Of a stretch of DNA of 10,624 nt, positions 6,333 through 10,624 are shown piece after piece. The notes under the pieces were generated by a model. The model saw only the letters and a program-made list of their open reading frames with translations. It had not been told where the DNA came from and ran no database searches. The stretch comes from UBA8290 sp964230965 (GTDB lineage: Bacteria > Bacillota_I > Bacilli_A > Acholeplasmatales > Acholeplasmataceae). The stretch spans positions 1 through 10,624 of the forward strand of contig CAXRJA010000081.1 in assembly GCA_964230965.1 (NCBI GenBank), given 5' to 3'. The position numbers and the translations under genes are program-made. Position 1 is the stretch's first letter; each line of letters starts with the position of its first letter.

Positions 6333-8477
6333 ATGTCCAAGAAAACATACCAAAAACAATTTGGTGGTCGCACGTTACGTGTTGAAATTGGCGAAATGGC
6401 CAAACAAGCACGTGGTGCTGCACTTATCTCGTATGGAGACTCACAGGTTTTAAGTGTTGCAACTGCAAAAACTGAATCTGCTAACCCAGGATTTTTCCCT
6501 TTAATGGTAATTTATCAAGAAAAACTATATGCTGCTGGTAAAATTCCAGGTGGTTTCTTAAGAAGAGAAGGGCGTCCATCAGAACATGAAACGTTAACAT
6601 CTAGACTGATTGATAGACCGTTACGTCCATTATTTCCAGAAGGATTTATGCATGATGTACAAGTTATTAATACGGTCTTATCTAGTGATCAAGAAGCATC
6701 CCCAGAAATGGCTGCATTCTTCGGGTCATCACTTGCAATCAACACGTCAGATATTCCATTTTATGGCCCAGTTGCTGCAGTACATATCGGAAGAGTCGAT
6801 GGTGCATTCATCGTAAATCCATCACCAGAACAAATGGAAGTATCGGATATTGACCTCATTGTTGCTGGAACGAAAGATGCCATTAATATGGTGGAAGCTG
6901 GCGCAAAAGAGGTATCTGAAAAAGATATGTTAGATGCGATTTTGTTTGCACATGAAATGATTAAAGAATTATGTGAATTCCAAGAAGAAATTTTAAAAGA
7001 TTTCTCTGTAGAAAAAATGCCGTTTGAATCTTTAGAACCAGAAGCTGATCTTGTTCAAGAAGTTACTGAAAGAGCAGGGAAAGCACTTGTTGAAGCAGTT
7101 TCAATTGTAGATAAACTTGAAAGATATGAAGCGATTGAATCGATTCAAAAACAAGTATTATCACATTATGAAGCGCAATCTTTTTTCAAAAACATCGATG
7201 GTGTTCAAGTATTCGATCAAAAAGCTTATGATCTCAACTTAAAATTTGTAAAAATGATTTTAGACGATTTAGTCACGAAAGAACTCCGTCGTCTTATCAC
7301 GGAAGACAAAGTTAGACCTGATGGTAGAAAAGTGGACGAAATAAGAGATTTAGCATCGCGTGTTGATGTGTTAAAACGTACACATGGATCTGCATTATTT
7401 ACGAGAGGTCAAACGCAAGCATTAGGTGTTGTCACATTAGGATCATTAGGTGAAAACCAAATTATCGATGGTCTTTCAATAGAAGATTCTAAACGTTTCA
7501 TGCTTCACTATAATTTCCCACCATACTCAGTAGGTGAAACTGGTCGTTATGGTGGTGTTGGTCGTAGAGAAGTAGGTCACGGTGCTTTAGGTGAAAGAGC
7601 ATTGCTTCAAGTACTTCCTAATGAAGAAGAATTCCCATATTCTATTCGTGTTGTATCTGAAATTTTAGAAAGTAATGGTTCGAGTTCACAAGCAACAATT
7701 TGTGCTGGATCCATGGCTTTAATGGCAGCAGGTGTCCCTATTAAAGCACCAGTTGCAGGAATTGCAATGGGTCTTATTAAAGAAGGTGATCATTATACAA
7801 TCTTAACAGATATTCAAGGTATGGAAGATCATGAAGGTGACATGGACTTTAAAGTGGCTGGATCTGAAAATGGAATTACAGCTTTACAAATGGATATAAA
7901 AATCACAGGTATTAATGAATCCATTTTACATGAAGCACTCGAGCAAGCAAAACTTGCACGTTTAGAAATTCTTACTCACATGAATGAAACCATTTCAGAA
8001 GTACGTGAAGATTTATCGCCATATGCACCTAAAGTAAAAATGATTACAATCTCACCAGATCGCATTCGAGATGTCATCGGAGCTGGTGGTAAAATTATTA
8101 GTCAAATTATAGAAGATCATGATCAAATTAAAATTGATATCGAACAAGATGGACGTGTATTCTTGATGCATCACGACCGTACAACGATTGAAAAAGCAGC
8201 AGAACACATTCTGAATTTAGTCAGAGAAGCTGAAGTTGGAAAAGTTTATGAGGGTATTGTTAAACGTATCGAAGCATTTGGATGCTTTGTAGAGTTATGG
8301 CCAGGGACTGAAGGACTTGTTCATATTTCTAAACTTGCCAATGAACGCGTAGAAAAAGTAGAATCTGTTGTGTCATTGGGTGACCAAATCATGGTCAAAT
8401 GTATTAAGATTGATGATAAAGGTCGCATTGATTTATCGAGAAAAGATGCTCTCAATAATTTAAATTCAAAAAACTAA
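6333..8477 (+). CDS. pnp: Polyribonucleotide nucleotidyltransferase (PNPase)
   Basis: A 3'-to-5' phosphorolytic exoribonuclease that degrades mRNA using phosphate, releasing nucleoside diphosphates, and can add tails in reverse. At 714 residues it is full length (711 in E. coli, 705 in B. subtilis). Domains: RNase PH1 (about 10-140) with GGFLRREGRPSEHET and RLIDRPLRPLFP; an all-helical linker (about 150-310); catalytic RNase PH2 (about 325-555) with FPPYSVGETGR and EDHEGDMDFKVAG carrying the catalytic Asp499 and Asp505 (equivalent to E. coli 486 and 492); KH domain with IGAGGK (GXXG loop 583-586); and S1 domain (about 636-706) with GIVKRIEAFGCFVEL. The AAGGAG ribosome site is well spaced. No terminator follows, so pnp transcripts would run into rnpB, whose promoter overlaps the pnp end. 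Confidence 0.97.
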   Translation: MSKKTYQKQFGGRTLRVEIGEMAKQARGAALISYGDSQVLSVATAKTESANPGFFPLMVIYQEKLYAAGKIPGGFLRREGRPSEHETLTSRLIDRPLRPLFPEGFMHDVQVINTVLSSDQEASPEMAAFFGSSLAINTSDIPFYGPVAAVHIGRVDGAFIVNPSPEQMEVSDIDLIVAGTKDAINMVEAGAKEVSEKDMLDAILFAHEMIKELCEFQEEILKDFSVEKMPFESLEPEADLVQEVTERAGKALVEAVSIVDKLERYEAIESIQKQVLSHYEAQSFFKNIDGVQVFDQKAYDLNLKFVKMILDDLVTKELRRLITEDKVRPDGRKVDEIRDLASRVDVLKRTHGSALFTRGQTQALGVVTLGSLGENQIIDGLSIEDSKRFMLHYNFPPYSVGETGRYGGVGRREVGHGALGERALLQVLPNEEEFPYSIRVVSEILESNGSSSQATICAGSMALMAAGVPIKAPVAGIAMGLIKEGDHYTILTDIQGMEDHEGDMDFKVAGSENGITALQMDIKITGINESILHEALEQAKLARLEILTHMNETISEVREDLSPYAPKVKMITISPDRIRDVIGAGGKIISQIIEDHDQIKIDIEQDGRVFLMHHDRTTIEKAAEHILNLVREAEVGKVYEGIVKRIEAFGCFVELWPGTEGLVHISKLANERVEKVESVVSLGDQIMVKCIKIDDKGRIDLSRKDALNNLNSKN

Positions 8478-8492
8478 ATTATATGATAAAAT
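8465..8492 (+). promoter_or_regulatory. rnpB promoter
   Basis: TTCAAA (8465-8470), a 16-nt spacer and TAAAAT (8487-8492) preceded by TGA, an extended -10. The -35 lies inside the last pnp codons. The predicted start at about 8499 coincides with the 5' strand of helix P1 of the RNase P RNA. Confidence 0.65.
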
Positions 8493-8498
8493 AATAAA

Positions 8499-8834
8499 GT
8501 CAATGGAAGGTAATCGAGCGCAAAAAGCGTTAGGAAAGTCCATGCTAGCACATGCTTTACTGCATGTAATGTTTGTGTCTAAGGAAACAATAACTTAGAG
8601 TACCTTGTGTAACGGCGTTGATCTTTCTAAAGGAAACTATGAAAGTAAATGTAACGTGCCACAGTGACGATGCACTTAGAAATAAGTGAGTGAAACGCGG
8701 TAAACCCCACAAGCTAGAAACCCAAATTATGGTAGGGGCACATCTTTGTTTGAAAAAATAAAGATGCTATACATTGTATAGAGATAAATGATTACACCCG
8801 TTAAGGGAACAGAACATGGCTTATGCACATTGAC
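8499..8834 (+). ncRNA. rnpB: RNase P RNA, type B
   Basis: Catalytic RNA of RNase P, which removes 5' leaders from tRNA precursors together with the RnpA protein. Ends are set by helix P1: GTCAATG (8499-8505) pairs with CATTGAC (8828-8834). Universal core elements are in order: GGTAATCG, GGAAAGTCCATGC (8533-8545), GTGCCACAGTGACGA (8656-8670), GAAACGCGGTAAACCCC, GAAACCCAAATTATGGTAG with the GGU that pairs with the tRNA CCA end, GATAAATGATTACA, and ACAGAACATGGCTTATG. Wording and order match the Bacillus (type B) class. At about 336 nt it is shorter than the roughly 400-nt B. subtilis RNA. Much of the difference is a reduced segment between GATTACA and GAACATGG, where the Bacillus RNA carries an extra helix (P19). 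Upstream pnp and a downstream terminator frame it. Confidence 0.95.
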
Positions 8835-8864
8835 AAAAAAAGGTCCTTTTATCAGGACCTTTTA
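8835..8864. terminator. Bidirectional terminator between rnpB and the exchanger gene
   Basis: AAAAGGTCC (8838-8846) pairs with GGACCTTTT (8855-8863) around an 8-nt loop. Plus-strand transcripts of rnpB end in TTTT then ATATT. In the other direction the preceding A run (8835-8841) becomes a seven-T tract for the minus-strand gene, whose TAA stop (8862-8864) lies in the stem. One hairpin serves both converging transcripts. Confidence 0.85.
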
Positions 8865-9845
8865 TATTGAACGAGTAATGATGAAAATAAGATAAGACAC
8901 ATAAGTAAGTAGAAGAAATATTCCTAATAATTTAGATGTATTTTTCTTAATCAAAAGATAAACGTACGTCAATAATACAATTATAATCACAAGTACGCCA
9001 TCAAAAACAACACTTGCTGTCACGCCAAGAGGAATAATCGTAGATGATAGACCAATAACCAGTAAAATATTAAACAAATTAGACCCAACGACATTACCGA
9101 TCGCTATATCATGATCTCCCTTTTTTATAGCTGTGAGTGTTGTTACAAGTTCTGGTAAAGAAGTACCAATGGCAACAACACTAAGTCCAACTAATGTAAT
9201 GACTTGCTCAGGATTCATTTGGAACACATTCACAAGTAACTCAATCGCAAGCATTTCTGCAGATGATGTTACAAAAAAACCACCCAATGAAACCCCAATC
9301 AATCCAATTATCAGGATGAATACGTTTTTTTTCAACGAACTTTCAGAGGTTACGATGTCAACATTTATCTTTTTTTCTTTAAATAAAAGTCTTATATAAA
9401 TAAAGAAAAATAAGAGTAAAATCACACCTTCAATGCGTGCAATCACCGCTTGAGATTGAAAGTAATACATCAAGATCAAAAATAAAGTAGAAATTAAGAT
9501 CAAATAGTGTAAATCTCTTTTAATGATGGTGTTTTTTACATGAATTGGAATCAGCAGCGCAGATAATCCTAATATTAATCCAAAATTCGCAACATTAGAA
9601 CCAATCACATTACCTAACGCGATATCTGCATTACTATTACTGATATAAGCTTGAATCGATGCAACGAAACTCACAGCAAATTCAGGTAACGATGTACCAA
9701 ATGCAACAAGCGTCAAACCAATGACAATTTTGGAAACACCAAACTTGGTTGCAATAGAGGTTGCACCGTTAATTGTGAAATCTGCACCTTTAATCAAAAA
9801 TATAAAACCAATGAGTAATAACACTAAATTTAATAAGATTTGCAT
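8862..9845 (-). CDS. CaCA-family Ca2+/Na+ (cation) antiporter, YrbG-like
   Basis: An integral membrane cation exchanger of the Ca2+:cation antiporter superfamily, expected to expel Ca2+ in exchange for Na+ or H+. The 327-residue protein has about ten hydrophobic segments and the two inverted alpha repeats that form the transport site. The first has GTSLPE at 50-55 and GNVIGSN at 78-84; the second has GTSLPE at 227-232 and GNVVGSN at 250-256. Glu55 and Glu232 are the expected ion ligands. Length and motif spacing resemble YrbG of E. coli and the archaeal NCX of known structure. The hydrophilic loop near 155-172 separates the halves, and there is no large regulatory domain. AAGGAG (plus 9851-9856) is 5 nt before the ATG. 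Ion specificity cannot be read from sequence. Divergent from the CNNM-type gene, convergent with rnpB. Confidence 0.9.
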   Translation of the reverse strand: MQILLNLVLLLIGFIFLIKGADFTINGATSIATKFGVSKIVIGLTLVAFGTSLPEFAVSFVASIQAYISNSNADIALGNVIGSNVANFGLILGLSALLIPIHVKNTIIKRDLHYLILISTLFLILMYYFQSQAVIARIEGVILLLFFFIYIRLLFKEKKINVDIVTSESSLKKNVFILIIGLIGVSLGGFFVTSSAEMLAIELLVNVFQMNPEQVITLVGLSVVAIGTSLPELVTTLTAIKKGDHDIAIGNVVGSNLFNILLVIGLSSTIIPLGVTASVVFDGVLVIIIVLLTYVYLLIKKNTSKLLGIFLLLTYVSYLIFIITRSI

Positions 9846-9869
9846 GTGTTCTCCTTAAGTAACGCTACT

Positions 9870-9878
9870 ATTATAACA
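9870..9878 (-). promoter_or_regulatory. Exchanger gene promoter, extended -10
   Basis: The minus strand reads TGTTATAAT, a perfect extended -10. The -35 position (9893-9898) holds TGTATA, a poor match. Start would be near 9863, giving a short leader with AAGGAG. The divergent CNNM promoter begins about 20 nt away. Confidence 0.65.
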
Positions 9879-9898
9879 TAGCTGTAAATATATATACA

Positions 9899-9927
9899 TT
9901 GACAAATGCATGATCATTTAGTAAAAT
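9899..9927 (+). promoter_or_regulatory. CNNM-gene promoter
   Basis: A perfect TTGACA (9899-9904), exactly 17 nt of spacer and TAAAAT (9922-9927): among the best -35/-10 pairs in the window. The expected start is about 9934, 126 nt before the CNNM ATG at 10060, leaving room for a regulatory leader. Confidence 0.75.
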
Positions 9928-9933
9928 AATAAC

Positions 9934-10059
9934 GCATAAATTAAAACATGAGGTATATTTTATCCATGGAAGTTAGCCAGAGGATCGACGATCCAACATA
10001 TCCCGAACACCCGAAGATAACGTCTTTTTTAAGTTGTCTTTTTTTATTAGGTTTAAATC
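9934..10059 (+). promoter_or_regulatory. Structured leader of the CNNM gene: candidate attenuator or riboswitch
   Basis: Bases 9964-10013 are 54% G+C (27 of 50), well above the AT-rich surroundings, as expected of structured RNA. Visible elements are: hairpin GGATC-GAC-GATCC (9982-9994); a long-range helix GAAGTTA (9969-9975) with TAACGTC (10018-10024), 6 of 7 pairs; and a downstream terminator-like hairpin (10014-10021 with 10033-10040). The long-range helix and the terminator both need bases 10018-10021, so only one can form. The unpaired segment CATATCCCGAACACCCGAAG (9997-10016) would lie inside the first fold. I recognise no known riboswitch class. A short ORF also spans the region, so the switch could be set by a ligand, by translation, or both. 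Confidence 0.5.
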
Positions 10060-10073
10060 ATGACACCCGATAA
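9966..10073 (+). CDS. Putative 35-residue leader peptide upstream of the CNNM gene
   Basis: ATG at 9966 opens a 35-codon frame ending in TAA at 10071-10073. GAGG (9950-9953) is 12 nt upstream, a weak and distant ribosome site. The peptide begins MEVSQRIDDPTYPEHPK and ends in a hydrophobic stretch (SFLSCLFLLGL). The acidic/proline run at residues 8-16 (DDPTYPEHP follows Ile7) recalls leader peptides such as enterobacterial MgtL, whose Glu/Asp/Pro residues destabilise the ribosome at low Mg2+. The frame passes through the terminator hairpin and its stop lies 14 nt beyond the start of the CNNM gene, which suits attenuation or coupling. It may also be a chance frame through structured RNA. Confidence 0.35.
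   Translation: MEVSQRIDDPTYPEHPKITSFLSCLFLLGLNHDTR
10013..10048 (+). terminator. Leader terminator (attenuator) hairpin
   Basis: AAGATAAC (10014-10021) pairs with GTTGTCTT (10033-10040): eight pairs, one of them G-U, around an 11-nt loop, followed by TTTTTATT. A G-U pair can extend the base. It lies 12 nt before the CNNM start codon and well after the promoter, so it would stop transcripts before the gene unless its 5' arm is held elsewhere, for example by GAAGTTA at 9969-9975. Confidence 0.6.
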
Positions 10074-10624
10074 CATCATTTATATTGTCTTAACATCCGT
10101 ATCCTTAGTGATGCTTTTTATTCTTAATTTAGGGGAAGTTGCATTCATTCGAATGCCAGATGATACACTCGAAGAAGATGTTGAAAAAGGTCATTATCAA
10201 GCGAAAAAACTGAAGTATTATACAGAAAATTACAGAACATTTGAAATCCATAAGCAAATGATCAGTGTTCTTATTTTGTCTTTGATGATGATCATCTTTT
10301 ATTTGCTTATGATAAATATTATTGCGCACATATGGCTTGTAATTGTATTCATGGTTGTATTTTATATTGTATACGTGATTCTATTTAATCATTTACCTAA
10401 GCGTTTAGGTATTCGATTCTATCACAAACTTGCATACCGAAGTTATATTCCTTACATCATCGTCTTTAGATTGTTTTATCCAATAACATATATTATTTAT
10501 ACAGTTTCCAAATGGATTGCTACGTTACGACATTTGAATCCAGAACTCACAGCGTGGCCGTCGTCTCGCTGGTGCTCTATCGCACCCCGCTCGGCCTCGC
10601 CCTGCGCGCCGCCGGAGAGAACCC
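10060..10624 (+). CDS. CNNM/CorC (HlyC-type, DUF21) membrane protein, N-terminal part
   Basis: The frame opens at ATG 10060 (weak AGG site at 10049-10051) and stays open to the window end, 188 codons, but only about the first 163 residues look genuine. The pattern is that of the CNNM transmembrane domain: a first hydrophobic helix (about 5-25) ending LGEVAF, a charged amphipathic stretch with EEDVEKGHYQAKKLKYY, two hydrophobic helices (about 72-115), then HLPKRLGIRFYHKLAYRS and LFYPITYII, matching the 'LPK..a...' and 'lYPl.wl' segments of the family. CNNM/CorC proteins such as S. aureus MpfA and Thermus CorC take part in Mg2+ export; CBS and CorC-HlyC domains usually follow but are not in view. 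From about 10550 the DNA becomes very GC-rich and encodes something else, so the last 24 or so residues are probably spurious. Confidence 0.7.
   Translation, partial: MTPDNIIYIVLTSVSLVMLFILNLGEVAFIRMPDDTLEEDVEKGHYQAKKLKYYTENYRTFEIHKQMISVLILSLMMIIFYLLMINIIAHIWLVIVFMVVFYIVYVILFNHLPKRLGIRFYHKLAYRSYIPYIIVFRLFYPITYIIYTVSKWIATLRHLNPELTAWPSSRWCSIAPRSASPCAPPERT
10551..10624 (+). other. GC-rich foreign tail: fragment of an ABC sugar/nucleoside permease gene
   Basis: Bases 10554-10624 contain 53 G or C in 71 (about 75%), against roughly a third in the rest of the window. Read from GTG 10554, a frame different from the CNNM gene, they encode VAVVSLVLYRTPLG and then LALRAAGENP. The motif 'YRT.lGlalRA.GENP' is typical of the permeases of simple-sugar/nucleoside ABC importers (relatives of B. 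subtilis NupP/NupQ). Codons are GC-ending throughout, as in an actinobacterial or proteobacterial genome. With no boundary sequence or mobile-element signature, a chimeric assembly join is the most likely origin. Confidence 0.8.

Noticed and set aside
9976..10021. 5S rRNA-like wording (AGAGG ... ATCCCGAACAC ... GAAG.TAA) in the CNNM leader
   Set aside because: Short stretches resemble the 5S loop region, but the closing helix I and the other arm are missing and the surrounding hairpins differ. Likely coincidence, though a structural search would settle it.
10551..10624. GC-rich end as horizontally acquired DNA or the edge of a mobile element
   Set aside because: No inverted repeat, duplicated target site, tRNA or integrase is visible, and the segment is a mid-gene slice of a permease cutting another gene mid-domain. 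An assembly join explains it more simply.

Overview
The window looks like chromosome from a low-GC, wall-less Firmicutes relative, most likely Acholeplasma or a close member of the Acholeplasmatales. Genes are compact and AT-rich, and every product resembles its Bacillus counterpart: RNase HIII, MutS2, the c-di-AMP receptor DarA, and a type B RNase P RNA. All Trp codons I read are TGG. The only TGA ending a gene is the truB stop. This fits the standard bacterial code rather than the TGA=Trp code of Mycoplasma and Spiroplasma. Genus is inference; I ran no search.

Layout. The 3' end of an RluA-family pseudouridine synthase (1-132) runs convergently into rnhC (110-967, minus). A tight divergent promoter region (about 942-983) separates rnhC from mutS2 (1006-3318). 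Next come trxA (3400-3708, own promoter and terminator), then truB and ribF with an ATGA overlap (3750-5494), darA (5531-5854), rpsO with a structured leader (5963-6232), pnp (6333-8477) and the RNase P RNA gene rnpB (about 8499-8834). A bidirectional terminator closes rnpB and the convergent Ca2+/cation exchanger gene (8862-9845, minus). Divergent from the exchanger is a CNNM/CorC-type membrane protein gene (from 10060) with a long 5' leader.

How the genes fit together. The centre is an RNA-centred block: tRNA modification (TruB), flavin cofactor synthesis (RibF), a second-messenger receptor (DarA), a ribosomal protein (S15), RNA turnover (PNPase) and tRNA 5' processing (RNase P RNA). The left part handles nucleic-acid maintenance and ribosome rescue (RNase HIII, MutS2) and redox (thioredoxin). 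The right part is ion homeostasis: two divergent membrane genes, one CaCA exchanger and one CNNM-type protein.

Most notable. (1) The 126-nt leader of the CNNM gene has a strong promoter, a GC-rich structured core, a terminator hairpin, a competing pairing that shares bases with it, and an acidic/proline-rich 35-codon ORF whose end overlaps the CNNM start. It is a candidate metal-responsive attenuator or riboswitch. (2) rnhC and truB appear leaderless: each has an extended -10 box 7-8 nt before its ATG and no Shine-Dalgarno. (3) The last ~71 bases are about 75% G+C and encode, in another frame, a piece of an unrelated ABC sugar/nucleoside permease, so the window end is probably a chimeric join.
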